From positions 1 to 44,606 of the forward strand of contig JAFTKW010000009.1 of assembly GCA_017453065.1 (NCBI GenBank): a DNA stretch of 44,606 nucleotides, read 5' to 3'. This stretch comes from Lachnospiraceae bacterium (lineage in GTDB: Bacteria; Bacillota; Clostridia; Lachnospirales; Lachnospiraceae). Of the stretch, positions 16,263-25,400 are shown in pieces. Made by a program: the position numbers and the translations under genes. Every line of letters begins with the position of its first letter. Within the stretch, counting starts at the first letter, position 1. The notes beneath the pieces were generated by a model that ran no database searches, was not told the origin of the DNA, and was given only the letters and a program-made list of their open reading frames with translations.

Positions 16263-17387
16263 ATGGATTTAGTACAGTTACGAGAGCAGATAGATGAGAT
16301 TGACAGCCAAATTGTACAGCTCTATGAGAGACGTATGGAGGTTGCCAAGGGTGTCGCCGAGTACAAGCTCAGCGTAGGCAAAAAGGTCTTTGACAAACAG
16401 CGCGAAGTGGAGAAATTGGAGAAGGTTAGCAGCCTGACTCACAACGATTTCAATGCCAAGGGAGTGAAGGAACTTTTTGAACAGATTATGTCTGTCAGCC
16501 GTAAGTTGCAGTATGGCCTTTTGGCAGAGCATGGAAGTAGCGGAAGACTGCCATTTATTGAGGTGGATGAACTGGATGTGGACGGTGCCAGAGTGGTATT
16601 CCAGGGGGCGCCAGGTGCCTACAGTCAGGCGGCCATGTTTCATTACTTTGGCGAAGAGGTAAACTGCATTCATGTAGATACCTTTAAGGATGCGCTTAGC
16701 TGTATTGAGGAGGGAAGTGCAGATTTTGCAGTGCTTCCAATCGAAAACTCTACCGCAGGAATTGTCAGCGAAGTATATGACAGATTGGTGGAATTTGAAG
16801 CGTACATAGTAGCAGAGCAGGATATTAAGATAGAACATTGCCTGATGGTTTGCCCTGGCACCAAGAAGGAGCAGATTCAGAAGGTATATTCACATGCCCA
16901 GTCTTTGATGCAGTCTGCCCAGTATTTACAGCAGTATGACTGGCAACAGATTAGTATGAAGAACAATGCCTTCGCAGCGGAAAAAGTAGCCAAGGAAAAG
17001 GACAGTACTCAGGCTGCTATCGCAGGAGAGCATGCGGCCAAGATTTATGGCCTTGAGATTTTAGAAAAGGGAATCAATCATGAAGTGGACAATACCACTC
17101 GTTTTATTGTGGTGTCCAACCAGAAAATATTCAGAAGGAATGCCAAAAAGGTGAGCGTATGTTTTGAGGTTCCACACAAGAGTGGCTCTCTGTATCACAT
17201 GCTTTCTCACTTTATATACAATGATTTGAACCTGACAAAGATCGAGTCTAGACCAATTGCGGATCGCAACTGGGAATACAGATTTTTTGTGGAATTTGAG
17301 GGCAATCTGGCAGACCCTGCAGTTAAAAATGCACTCAGAGGTCTTAGAGAAGAAGCGCGCAATATGAATATCCTTGGAAATTATTGA
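16263..17387 (+). CDS. pheA: Bifunctional chorismate mutase / prephenate dehydratase
   Basis: 374 residues in three domains. Residues 1-85 form an AroQ chorismate mutase (LREQIDEIDSQIVQLYERR). Residues 105-285 form prephenate dehydratase with GAPGAYSQAAMFHYFG, PIENSTAGIV and the catalytic NTTRFIVV. Residues 295-374 form an ACT domain, including KIESRPI, the usual phenylalanine-binding motif, so feedback inhibition is expected. Together they convert chorismate to phenylpyruvate in the cytoplasm. The start follows ACGGGGAGAAACAT; the 30 codons upstream in frame cover the leader. A DUF815 ATPase gene follows after 46 bases. Confidence 0.97.
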   Translation: MDLVQLREQIDEIDSQIVQLYERRMEVAKGVAEYKLSVGKKVFDKQREVEKLEKVSSLTHNDFNAKGVKELFEQIMSVSRKLQYGLLAEHGSSGRLPFIEVDELDVDGARVVFQGAPGAYSQAAMFHYFGEEVNCIHVDTFKDALSCIEEGSADFAVLPIENSTAGIVSEVYDRLVEFEAYIVAEQDIKIEHCLMVCPGTKKEQIQKVYSHAQSLMQSAQYLQQYDWQQISMKNNAFAAEKVAKEKDSTQAAIAGEHAAKIYGLEILEKGINHEVDNTTRFIVVSNQKIFRRNAKKVSVCFEVPHKSGSLYHMLSHFIYNDLNLTKIESRPIADRNWEYRFFVEFEGNLADPAVKNALRGLREEARNMNILGNY

Positions 17388-17433
17388 TTTGTTATCTTAC
17401 CTAAGAGGATATGTGACAGCGAAAGGAACGAGC

Positions 17434-18726
17434 ATGAGAGAACAACAGCTGATCGTATTTAGAGATTTAGAAGAGGGTGAACTTCTGTATGATTTCACTT
17501 GGCTGATGGAGCATTACCGGGATGAATATTACAACAAAGAGGACTTGCAAGGTCTTTTATATGAAGGAGTTCATAAACTTATTGAACTTGCAGGGAATTA
17601 TGGTTTTTGTGGCAATCTTTGGCACTGCTACCTGACCAATCTTTTGGTAAACAATGAGAATAGTTATAGTAAGGCTTGTGAAATCAGAGGGAATGTACCA
17701 GGAACGATCAATCAGGCGACGTTACATGATATCACGATTTTTAAGGAACTTTTTGACTACGATTTTGGCCAGATGAGGGATGTGCTGGAAGTGCCTGCGC
17801 TGGATTTGGTTCTAGATTATGAAACTAACAGTCAGGAAAGTAAGGTTTACAATACCCGTATCTGTAAGCGTATCTGTGAACTCGCCAAGAGATTTACGTT
17901 GGATGAGACTCCACAGCAGATGAAGGATACCTTGACCGGGTTTTACAAAGAATATGGAGTGGGCAAGTTCGGACTCCACAAATCCTTCCGTATTGTACAC
18001 GATGCAGAGGGCGTTCATATTGAACCTATTTTAAATATAGCGCATGTGAAACTGTCTGATTTGGTGGGCTATGAGGCTGCCAAGCAAAAACTTACAGACA
18101 ACACCACTGCCTTTGTAGAAGGACGCAAAGCCAATAACTGTCTTCTTTTTGGAGATGCTGGAACAGGTAAGTCCTCCAGTATCAAGGGGATTGCCAACGA
18201 GTATTACGACAGAGGGCTTCGTATCATAGAGGTGTACAAACATCAATTCCAGGATTTGAATGAGGTAATCAGCCAAATCAAACATCGAAACTACAAGTTC
18301 ATCATATATATGGATGATCTGAGTTTTGAAGATTTTGAGATTGAATACAAATATCTGAAAGCAGTCATTGAAGGTGGTTTGGAAAAACGACCTGACAATG
18401 TGCTGATTTATGCTACCTCCAATCGCAGACACTTGGTGAGAGAGAAGTTCAGCGACAAGGAGGAAAGGGCAGACGACTTGCACAAAAATGACACTGTGCA
18501 GGAAAAACTTTCTTTAGTTGCCAGATTTGGTGTGACTATCTATTTTGGAGCGCCAGACAAAAAGCAGTTCCAGGAGATAGTAAAGACTCTGGCAGAGCGC
18601 CATGGCATTGCTATGGATGAGGACAAATTACTTTTAGAAGCAGGCAGATGGGAACTGGCTCATGGAGGCCTGTCCGGCCGTACTGCCCAGCAGTTTATAG
18701 ATTATTTACTAGGAGAGCCAAATTAG
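17434..18726 (+). CDS. DUF815 AAA-type ATPase
   Basis: 430 residues. The N-terminal ~185 residues are helical with no known domain; the C-terminal half is an AAA ATPase: LLFGDAGTGKSSSIKG (Walker A), FIIYMDDLSFEDFE (Walker B), YATSNRRHLVRE (sensor 1) and a closing GLSGRTAQQFIDYLL. This matches DUF815, a family of unknown role. The ATG at 17434 is preferred (GAAAGGAACGAGC before it) over an upstream TTG overlapping pheA. It is followed after 11 bases by the Ppx-like gene with a strong TAGGAGG, so they are co-transcribed. Any link to phenylalanine or polyphosphate is conjecture. Confidence 0.88.
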   Translation: MREQQLIVFRDLEEGELLYDFTWLMEHYRDEYYNKEDLQGLLYEGVHKLIELAGNYGFCGNLWHCYLTNLLVNNENSYSKACEIRGNVPGTINQATLHDITIFKELFDYDFGQMRDVLEVPALDLVLDYETNSQESKVYNTRICKRICELAKRFTLDETPQQMKDTLTGFYKEYGVGKFGLHKSFRIVHDAEGVHIEPILNIAHVKLSDLVGYEAAKQKLTDNTTAFVEGRKANNCLLFGDAGTGKSSSIKGIANEYYDRGLRIIEVYKHQFQDLNEVISQIKHRNYKFIIYMDDLSFEDFEIEYKYLKAVIEGGLEKRPDNVLIYATSNRRHLVREKFSDKEERADDLHKNDTVQEKLSLVARFGVTIYFGAPDKKQFQEIVKTLAERHGIAMDEDKLLLEAGRWELAHGGLSGRTAQQFIDYLLGEPN

Positions 18727-18737
18727 GAGGACGATTC

Positions 18738-20276
18738 ATGAAAACTTTTGCGGCCATTGATGTAGGTTCTTATGAAATATCAATGAAAATCTTTCAGATG
18801 GCTCCAAAGGGAGCGATGAAGGAAATTGATCATATCAGGCACAAGATGGATCTGGGCTCAGAGACCTACAATACAGGCAAACTCAGTTCTGCCAAGGTTG
18901 AGGAATTGGTTCGAATCCTAAGGGAATATATGCATATACTGAAAAGCTACAAGGTAGATGACTACAAGGTATATGGAACCAGCGCTATCCGTGAAATGGC
19001 AAATACAGCCATTGTGCTTGGGCAGATTGAGCAGCGCACAGGGATTCACATCGACGTGCTAAGTAACTCCGAACAGCGCTTTTTGGACTACAAATCGGTG
19101 GCATCGAAAGGTGATGTGTTTAGAAGTATCATCGAAAAAGGTACTGTTATCGTAGATATTGGTGGAGGAAGTGTTCAGCTTTCTCTGTTTGACAAGGATG
19201 TACTGGTTAGCACTCAGAATTTGAGAATTGGGGTGCTTCGTATTCAGGAGAGTTTAAGGCAGTTAAATGCGCTTCCATCTAAGTCAGAGATGCTGATTGA
19301 GGAGATGGTAGCCTCCCAGTTTTCGGTTTTTCAAAAACTGTATTTAAAGGATCGTCAGATTGACAATATCATCGTTGTAGACGACTACCTATCCAGATGG
19401 ATGCAAGGGCTTCATCTTGGAAGTGACAGACAGGGGTATGTGGACGCAGCGTATTATAAAGAGTTCATGGACAAATTGAGACACTGTAAGTCTGCCGACA
19501 GCTACAAAGAATTCGGGGTGTCTCAGGATACCACAGGTTTGTTCTTTGCCTCTGCTGTAATGGTCAACTGCATGATGGAGATGTTGGGTGCAGGCCAGCT
19601 TTGGGCACCAGGTGTAAGTCTTTGCGATGGCATCGCCTATGAATATGCGGAAAAAGAAAAATTGATTAAGGACGGTCATGATTTTGAGAAAGATATCTTG
19701 GCTTGTGCCAAAAGTATATCCAAAAGATATATGGGAAGCAGAAAGAGAGCAGAGATTTTGGAAAATTTGACCCTTTCCATCTTTGACCATACCAAGAAAT
19801 ACCATGGTCTTGGAAAGAGAGAAAGATTATACTTGCAGATAGCAGCAATACTAAGTGACTGCGGCAAATATATCAGTCTAGCCAATTTGGGCGAGTGTGC
19901 CTACAACATTATCATGTCTACGGAGATGATTGGGCTTTCCCATATGGAGAGAGAAATTGTGGCAGATACGGTTAAATTTAACCATGATGAGTTTGTATAT
20001 TTTGAGGAACTGTCCAAGGAATCTTCATTGGATAGAAATGCCTATCTAGTTATGGCCAAATTAACGGCTATTTTACGCCTGGCCCATGGACTGGATCGAA
20101 GCCATAAGCAAAAATTTAAGGATGTAAAGATTTCTGACAAGGATGGCAAGTTGGTGTTCACTGTTCAGACCAATGCGGATATCACCTTAGAAAAGGGCCT
20201 ATTTGCCCACAAGGCCGCCTTTTTTGAGGAAGTCTTTAACATACAGCCAGCCATTAGACAGAAAAATAGTTTCTAG
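18738..20276 (+). CDS. ppx: Ppx/GppA-family phosphatase
   Basis: 512 residues. The actin-like N-terminal half shows AAIDVGSYEISMKIF (phosphate loop), VYGTSAIREMAN, SNSEQRFLDY (catalytic glutamate) and VDIGGGSVQLSLF. These enzymes remove terminal phosphate from polyphosphate or pppGpp. The C-terminal half has the helical arrangement of the HD-type domain, but the motif reads AAILSDCGKYISL where HDIGK is usual, so the metal histidine is lost. The polyphosphate kinase gene follows after 37 bases, which supports a polyphosphate role. Ribosome binding site TTAGGAGGACGATTC. Confidence 0.9.
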   Translation: MKTFAAIDVGSYEISMKIFQMAPKGAMKEIDHIRHKMDLGSETYNTGKLSSAKVEELVRILREYMHILKSYKVDDYKVYGTSAIREMANTAIVLGQIEQRTGIHIDVLSNSEQRFLDYKSVASKGDVFRSIIEKGTVIVDIGGGSVQLSLFDKDVLVSTQNLRIGVLRIQESLRQLNALPSKSEMLIEEMVASQFSVFQKLYLKDRQIDNIIVVDDYLSRWMQGLHLGSDRQGYVDAAYYKEFMDKLRHCKSADSYKEFGVSQDTTGLFFASAVMVNCMMEMLGAGQLWAPGVSLCDGIAYEYAEKEKLIKDGHDFEKDILACAKSISKRYMGSRKRAEILENLTLSIFDHTKKYHGLGKRERLYLQIAAILSDCGKYISLANLGECAYNIIMSTEMIGLSHMEREIVADTVKFNHDEFVYFEELSKESSLDRNAYLVMAKLTAILRLAHGLDRSHKQKFKDVKISDKDGKLVFTVQTNADITLEKGLFAHKAAFFEEVFNIQPAIRQKNSF

Positions 20277-20313
20277 TTTACATGTGACAAAATAGATAAA
20301 AGTGAGGTAAAGC

Positions 20314-22437
20314 ATGGGAGAAAAGAAGAAAGGCTTTTTGGATCCTAAATATTTTAGCAATAGAGAACTAAGTTGGCTTCTGTTTAACCATAGAGTACTA
20401 GGAGAAGCCAGAGATAAGTCGAATCTGCTTTTTGAGAGACTGAAATTTTTGAGTATCACTGCGTCCAATTTGGATGAATTTTTCATGATTCGAATTGCAT
20501 CCTTGATGGATATGGTGCATGCAGATTACCGAAAGACGGATATTTCTGGTATGACACCAAGGCAGCAGTTGAAAAAACTAGATGTAGCCATTCACGAGTT
20601 GGTAGATCTGCAATATTCTACCTACAATCGTTCCTTGTTGCCTTTGCTTTCTCAGAATGGACTTACGGTGGTAACCAAGCATCAGGAGCTTACAGAGGAG
20701 GAGCGAGACTATGTGGATCAGTATTTCCAGTCTCATATTTATCCTGTTTTGACCCCTATGGCGGTGGATTCCTCCAGACCATTTCCATTGATTCGCAATA
20801 AGTCTCTTAATATTGGCGCGTTAGTCACCAAAAAAGATGGAGATGGAAGCTTAGATTTTGCGACAGTTCAAGTGCCAAGCGTGCTTCCTCGTATTGTGCA
20901 GATTCCATGCAGTGAGGGGACCAAGGTTATCCTTTTGGAGGAAGTGATTGAACGCAATATACACAAGCTGTTTTTGAATTATAAGATTGTTTGTTCCAAT
21001 CATTTCCGTATTATGAGAAATGCGGACTTAACCATTGAAGAAGATGAGGCAGCAGACCTGCTGAAGGAAATTGAAAAGCAGATTAAGAAGCGCCAGTGGG
21101 GAGAGGCGATTCGCCTGGAAGTGGAACAGGGAGCAGATGAGCGCCTTTTGAAACTTCTCACCAAAGAACTGGATATCAAAGAAGAGAATGTATATGCTAT
21201 AGATGGACCTTTGGATTTGACTTTCTTGATGAAGATGTATGGTCTTGAGGGCTTTGAACACTTAAAGAATCAGCCTAAAGCACCAAATCCAGTGCCCCAG
21301 CTTCCTGTTGGCTGCGATATTTTTGAAGAGATTCGAAAGGGCGATATTCTTTTGCATCACCCATATCAGAGTTTTGCGCCTGTAGTTGATTTCATCAGAC
21401 AGGCAGCAGTAGACCCAAACGTGCTTGCAATTAAGCAGACCTTGTATCGTGTCAGTGGCAATTCTCCAATTATTGCAGCACTGGCACAAGCGGCAGAAAA
21501 CGGCAAACAGGTTTCGGTTTTGGTAGAATTGAAGGCCAGATTTGATGAGGAAAACAACATCGTTTGGGCGCGCAAGCTGGAAAAAGCAGGCTGCCATGTA
21601 ATCTATGGTTTGGTAGGCTTGAAAACCCATAGTAAGATTACTCTAGTGGTGCGCAAGGAAGAGGATGGTATTCGCAGATATGTGCATCTTGGAACTGGTA
21701 ACTACAACGATGCCACAGCGAAGATTTATACAGACATTGGCCTTTTGACTTGCAGTGAAGCCATTGGCGAAGATGCCACAGCAGTATTTAACATGCTGTC
21801 CGGTTATTCAGAGCCTCTGCAGTGGAACAAACTTACCTTGGCGCCTCTTTGGCTGAAGGACAGATTTTTAAGCCTGATTGAGAGAGAAAAAGAGAGGGCT
21901 TTAGAGGGAGAAGCGGCTCATATCATTGCCAAAATGAATTCTCTTTGTGATCCAGATGTGATTGCAGCTCTTTACGAAGCCAATGCAGCAGGTGTAAAGA
22001 TAGACTTGATTGTCAGAGGTATTTGTTGTTTGAAGGTTGGTATACCAGGAGTCAGTGACAATATTTCTGTGCGTTCTATTGTGGGAGATTTCTTGGAGCA
22101 CAGCCGTATTTTCTATTTTGCCAACGGCGGACAGGAAGAGGTCTATTGTTCCAGTGCGGATTGGATGCCTAGAAACTTAGAACGTCGAGTAGAAATCCTG
22201 TTCCCAGTAGAAGGAAAAGAGCAGAAGGACAAATTGATACACTTTTTGGATATAATGCTAAAGGATACGATGAAAGCACAAGTTTTGACACCACAGGGAA
22301 CATATGAGAAGGTGGACAGACGAGGCAAAGAGAGTATCCTGGCACAACATATTTTCTGGGAAGAGGCTGCAAAAGAGGCCACCAGAGAAGAGGAGAGAGT
22401 GGATAGAGTATTTATCCCGGAGACACACCATGATTAA
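20314..22437 (+). CDS. ppk1: Polyphosphate kinase 1
   Basis: 707 residues, typical PPK1 length. It reversibly builds inorganic polyphosphate from ATP, usually near the membrane. The N-terminus shows NRELSWLLFNHRVL and ASNLDEFFMIR. The two phospholipase-D-like active-site histidines are within LKTHSKITLVVR and FLEHSRIFYF, and VELKARFDEENNIVWARKLE and HLGTGNYND are family hallmarks. The pairing with the upstream Ppx-like gene is common. The stop overlaps the maf start by 8 bases, so translation is coupled. Confidence 0.97.
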   Translation: MGEKKKGFLDPKYFSNRELSWLLFNHRVLGEARDKSNLLFERLKFLSITASNLDEFFMIRIASLMDMVHADYRKTDISGMTPRQQLKKLDVAIHELVDLQYSTYNRSLLPLLSQNGLTVVTKHQELTEEERDYVDQYFQSHIYPVLTPMAVDSSRPFPLIRNKSLNIGALVTKKDGDGSLDFATVQVPSVLPRIVQIPCSEGTKVILLEEVIERNIHKLFLNYKIVCSNHFRIMRNADLTIEEDEAADLLKEIEKQIKKRQWGEAIRLEVEQGADERLLKLLTKELDIKEENVYAIDGPLDLTFLMKMYGLEGFEHLKNQPKAPNPVPQLPVGCDIFEEIRKGDILLHHPYQSFAPVVDFIRQAAVDPNVLAIKQTLYRVSGNSPIIAALAQAAENGKQVSVLVELKARFDEENNIVWARKLEKAGCHVIYGLVGLKTHSKITLVVRKEEDGIRRYVHLGTGNYNDATAKIYTDIGLLTCSEAIGEDATAVFNMLSGYSEPLQWNKLTLAPLWLKDRFLSLIEREKERALEGEAAHIIAKMNSLCDPDVIAALYEANAAGVKIDLIVRGICCLKVGIPGVSDNISVRSIVGDFLEHSRIFYFANGGQEEVYCSSADWMPRNLERRVEILFPVEGKEQKDKLIHFLDIMLKDTMKAQVLTPQGTYEKVDRRGKESILAQHIFWEEAAKEATREEERVDRVFIPETHHD

Positions 22438-23020
22438 GTTGATTTTGGCGTCTGGTTCACCTAGACGCAGAGAATTGTTAAGTAAGATAGGATACACCTT
22501 TGAGGTGATTCCAAGCGATGCTCCAGAGATAGTAACGGAGTCGCAACCTGCCAAAGTGGTAGAGGCATTGTCTCGCCTTAAGGCAAGAGATATCTATGAG
22601 AGGAGTAAAGTAACTGCCTTGGAAGACTTTGTAGTTTTGGGTGCAGACACTATCGTGGCCTTTGAGGATCAGATTATGGGAAAGCCTGTGGATAAGGCGC
22701 ATGCTTATGAGATGCTAAAGAGTTTGCAGGGAAGAGAGCATAGTGTTTATACAGGCGTGACCCTTTGTGGCTGGATAGATGGCCGAAACGTGGAAGATAC
22801 GTTCCATGTAAGAACAATAGTGAAGTTCTTTAATTTGACAGATGCGGAAATTGAGGAATATTTAAGCCACTCGGAATATGAAGACAAGGCTGGAAGCTAT
22901 GCGATTCAAGGCCTTGGAACCCTTTTGGTGGAAAAAATCGACGGCGATTTTAACAATGTAGTGGGCTTGCCTGTGGCCAGTGTACACAGACATTTATCAG
23001 CCATGTGTGGCAACAGATAG
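22430..23020 (+). CDS. maf: Maf-family nucleotide pyrophosphatase
   Basis: 196 residues. LILASGSPRRRELL at the N-terminus and GADTIVAFEDQIMGKPVDKA then HSVYTGV are standard Maf motifs. Members hydrolyse dTTP/UTP or modified NTPs to monophosphates and can inhibit septum formation when overproduced. The start overlaps the ppk1 stop; upstream in-frame codons belong to the ppk1 3' end. The sequence does not separate the dTTP/UTP subtype from m7GTP with certainty. Confidence 0.94.
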   Translation: MIKLILASGSPRRRELLSKIGYTFEVIPSDAPEIVTESQPAKVVEALSRLKARDIYERSKVTALEDFVVLGADTIVAFEDQIMGKPVDKAHAYEMLKSLQGREHSVYTGVTLCGWIDGRNVEDTFHVRTIVKFFNLTDAEIEEYLSHSEYEDKAGSYAIQGLGTLLVEKIDGDFNNVVGLPVASVHRHLSAMCGNR

Positions 23021-23051
23021 TTTAAACAAGGTGTTTTAGGAGGACAAAACT

Positions 23052-23309
23052 ATGTACGATGAGAAGGTTTTAAAATGTTTTTTAGACAACCAGTTACAGC
23101 TTTATCCTGAACCAGTGGCACATACTCTGGAGGAGGCAGAAGACTTTTTGGAAGAATGTCTGGCCGTGGTTGTAAACTCCGTAGATGAGGTGCTAGAATT
23201 TTTTGAGGAAGAGGGAATTGACGTGGAAGGAATCGACGATGATTCCATTTTGGAAGCAGATGAAGTTTTCGATGTTGGAGATGGGAGATATCTCATCGTA
23301 GAAGGATAA
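23052..23309 (+). CDS. Small acidic protein of unknown function
   Basis: 85 residues, extremely acidic (about 28 Asp/Glu against 5 Lys/Arg), with hydrophobic positions spaced in helices (EEAEDFLEECLAVVV, VDEVLEFFEE) and a short beta ending GDGRYLIVEG. No membrane segment or known motif. A clear TAGGAGGACAAAACT ribosome binding site and the spacing after maf support a real gene. It could be a small partner or regulator protein; I do not recognise it. Confidence 0.75.
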   Translation: MYDEKVLKCFLDNQLQLYPEPVAHTLEEAEDFLEECLAVVVNSVDEVLEFFEEEGIDVEGIDDDSILEADEVFDVGDGRYLIVEG

Positions 23310-23336
23310 ATTTGACTTTCTTAATACTAAGGATTG

Positions 23337-23345
23337 TGATATAAT
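23337..23345 (+). promoter_or_regulatory. Extended -10 promoter before the deacetylase gene
   Basis: TG-A-TATAAT (23337-23345) 26 bases before the start; no good -35 at 17 bp, though TTGACT lies 22 bases upstream. Confidence 0.45.
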
Positions 23346-23371
23346 AACTGATAGTGTTAATGAAGGGATAA

Positions 23372-24457
23372 GTGAGAGCTGATATGAGTACGACGCAGCA
23401 GGCCGAAAGGCGTAAACGAGTCAATTTACTAAAGAAGCTTATCATGGTATTTATTTTCGCGATTATATTAGTTCCTATTTTGCTTTGTGTCATATTGTCT
23501 ACTCGTTTGCACAATATGGAACAGGACATGCAGGAGATTCGTCAGATGCTGGAGGAGATTGCAGTTGGGCAGTCGGATTCAGAATGGGCGGTGGATGAGT
23601 CTGCAAGCGAGATGCTTCAGTCTCATGCACAGGATTCTTCTCAGGCACAGCAAACCACTGATATAGGACAGTCTATAGAGACTGCAGACAAAGACGTAGA
23701 TCAAGCTGATGGAACCCCTGATTTGGAAATGGGAGGTCAGATCGCTTCGGATGAGGCAAAGGAGCCGACAGACGACAGCGCCTTGGCTGAAATGATTAGT
23801 CAGGAGGAAAAAGTTCGCAAGGTATATCTTACCTTTGACGATGGACCCAATTCTACCACGGGCGAGATATTGGATATTTTGGCCGAATACGATGTGAAAG
23901 CCACCTTTTTTGTAGTGGGAAAGGACGACAAAGAGTCACAGGCTTTGCTGAAACGAATTGTAGAGGAGGGACACAGCCTTGGAATGCATTCCTACAGTCA
24001 TGTTTATGATGATATTTACAGTTCTGTAGAGGGATTTGCCAGCGATTTAGGGAAATTGCAGGGCTATTTGTACGATGTGACAGGTGTGACCAGCAAGATT
24101 TATCGATTTCCGGGAGGCAGCTCCAACAAGGTAAGTTCCACAGATATGCGTGTGTTTATCAGTTGGCTTGAAAAGCAAGGCATAGAGTACTATGACTGGA
24201 ATATTTCTTCAGGAGATGCCAATCCAGTTAGGTTAACTGCGGAGCAGGTTCTTGAAAATTGTACCAAGGATTTAAGCAGATATCGCAATGCAATTATACT
24301 GTTGCACGATGCACCTAGCAAGAAGACGACGGTAGAAGCATTGCCTGCATTGATTGAACAGATTTTGGCTATGGAGGATACTGTGATATTGCCTATCACA
24401 GAAGATACCAAACCAGTACAGCATATTACAAACAAAGAGGAAACGGAGGACGAATGA
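23372..24457 (+). CDS. Membrane-anchored polysaccharide deacetylase
   Basis: 361 residues. One membrane segment (about residues 22-44) and a long acidic, glutamine-rich linker precede a NodB domain with all motifs: TFDDGP (metal-binding aspartates), HSYSH (metal histidines), RFPGGSSN, WNISSGDAN and LLHDAPSKKT. It removes acetyl groups from peptidoglycan or another wall glycan outside the membrane, often giving lysozyme resistance. The GTG at 23372 has AAGGGA 4 bases before it; the ATG at 23384 is the alternative. One base separates it from the bactofilin gene, so they are co-expressed. Confidence 0.9.
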   Translation: MRADMSTTQQAERRKRVNLLKKLIMVFIFAIILVPILLCVILSTRLHNMEQDMQEIRQMLEEIAVGQSDSEWAVDESASEMLQSHAQDSSQAQQTTDIGQSIETADKDVDQADGTPDLEMGGQIASDEAKEPTDDSALAEMISQEEKVRKVYLTFDDGPNSTTGEILDILAEYDVKATFFVVGKDDKESQALLKRIVEEGHSLGMHSYSHVYDDIYSSVEGFASDLGKLQGYLYDVTGVTSKIYRFPGGSSNKVSSTDMRVFISWLEKQGIEYYDWNISSGDANPVRLTAEQVLENCTKDLSRYRNAIILLHDAPSKKTTVEALPALIEQILAMEDTVILPITEDTKPVQHITNKEETEDE

Positions 24458-24458
24458 G

Positions 24459-25382
24459 ATGGGTTTTTTCTCAGACTTAAAAGAGGATTTATCTCAAGCA
24501 GTTAATGAGTTGATGCCAGAAGAGGAACTAAAGAAAGAGGAAGAAACTTTAGAGGAAACAGACGGAAACGTGACTGAAGAAGTTACTCCTGAGGCAGTAG
24601 CAGAGACTACACAGGAAGCAGATGAAGCGACAGCAGAAGAACTTGCTGCTTTAGATGCAATGCTTGAGAATCTTGATGATATTCAGGTCCCAGAGGATAT
24701 GGATATTACGAAGTTAGGGGAGCAGGAAGTGGTTGAAGTACCAGAGGAAACTGCTCAGGAAACAGATTTTTTGGATGAGGGCTTGGAAGATGAAGAATAT
24801 GACTTGGAAGCCAGCATCAGAGCAGCCTTTGGCGAAAAAGAAGAAACAGAAGAACTACCAGAAATAAATGAAATCAGCAAAGGGGACACTAAAATGGAAA
24901 CACAGATGAAGACAGTTTCAGATGAAACAGCAATTATTACAGCGGGAATGTGCATCACAGGTGACATTCTGTCAGAAGGATCTATGGAAGTAATCGGATG
25001 CATCAATGGTAATGTAGAAATTCTCGGAAAACTCAATATTACAGGTACCATCTGTGGTAATTCCAAAGCAGCTGAGATCTTTGCAGACAGCGCAAAGGTT
25101 ACTGGCGAAATCGTAAGTGAAGGCGCAGTTAAGATTGGTCAGAGCTCCGTTATTATCGGAAACATCTCTGCAAAGAGTGCAGTAATCGCTGGTGCGGTTA
25201 AGGGTGATATCGATGTAATGGGTCCAGTTATCCTTGATACATCCGCAATTGTTATGGGTAATATCAAATCCAAATCTGTACAGATTAACAACGGTGCAGT
25301 TATCGAAGGTATGTGTTCTCAGTGCTACGCAGATGTAAATCCTACATCCTTCTTCGATGGACTGAAAAAGGACAAGAAATAA
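24459..25382 (+). CDS. Bactofilin (polymer-forming cytoskeletal protein) with acidic N-terminal extension
   Basis: 307 residues. Residues 1-145 are acidic and low in complexity (many Glu/Thr/Ala); residues 155-300 form the bactofilin beta-helix with a ladder of short turns (GDILSEGSMEVIGCINGN, GTICGN, GEIVSEGAVKIG, GNISAKSAVIAGAVKGDI). Bactofilins form filaments that position wall enzymes. The gene directly follows a wall deacetylase, which suggests the filament localises it. An internal ATG at 24894 has its own ribosome binding site and codon choice changes there. Start follows AACGGAGGACGAATGAG. Confidence 0.9.
   Translation: MGFFSDLKEDLSQAVNELMPEEELKKEEETLEETDGNVTEEVTPEAVAETTQEADEATAEELAALDAMLENLDDIQVPEDMDITKLGEQEVVEVPEETAQETDFLDEGLEDEEYDLEASIRAAFGEKEETEELPEINEISKGDTKMETQMKTVSDETAIITAGMCITGDILSEGSMEVIGCINGNVEILGKLNITGTICGNSKAAEIFADSAKVTGEIVSEGAVKIGQSSVIIGNISAKSAVIAGAVKGDIDVMGPVILDTSAIVMGNIKSKSVQINNGAVIEGMCSQCYADVNPTSFFDGLKKDKK
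24880..24896 (+). promoter_or_regulatory. Internal ribosome binding site in the bactofilin gene
   Basis: AAGGGG at 24880-24885, 8 bases, ATG at 24894 (codon 146, in frame), which would make a ~162-residue protein starting METQMKTVSD and holding the whole bactofilin domain. Confidence 0.45.
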
Positions 25383-25400
25383 GAGCGCGAGGAAGCAAAC

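Noticed and set aside
17374-17433. TTG start for the DUF815 gene overlapping pheA
   Set aside because: No ribosome binding site; the ATG at 17434 has AAAGGA at good spacing.
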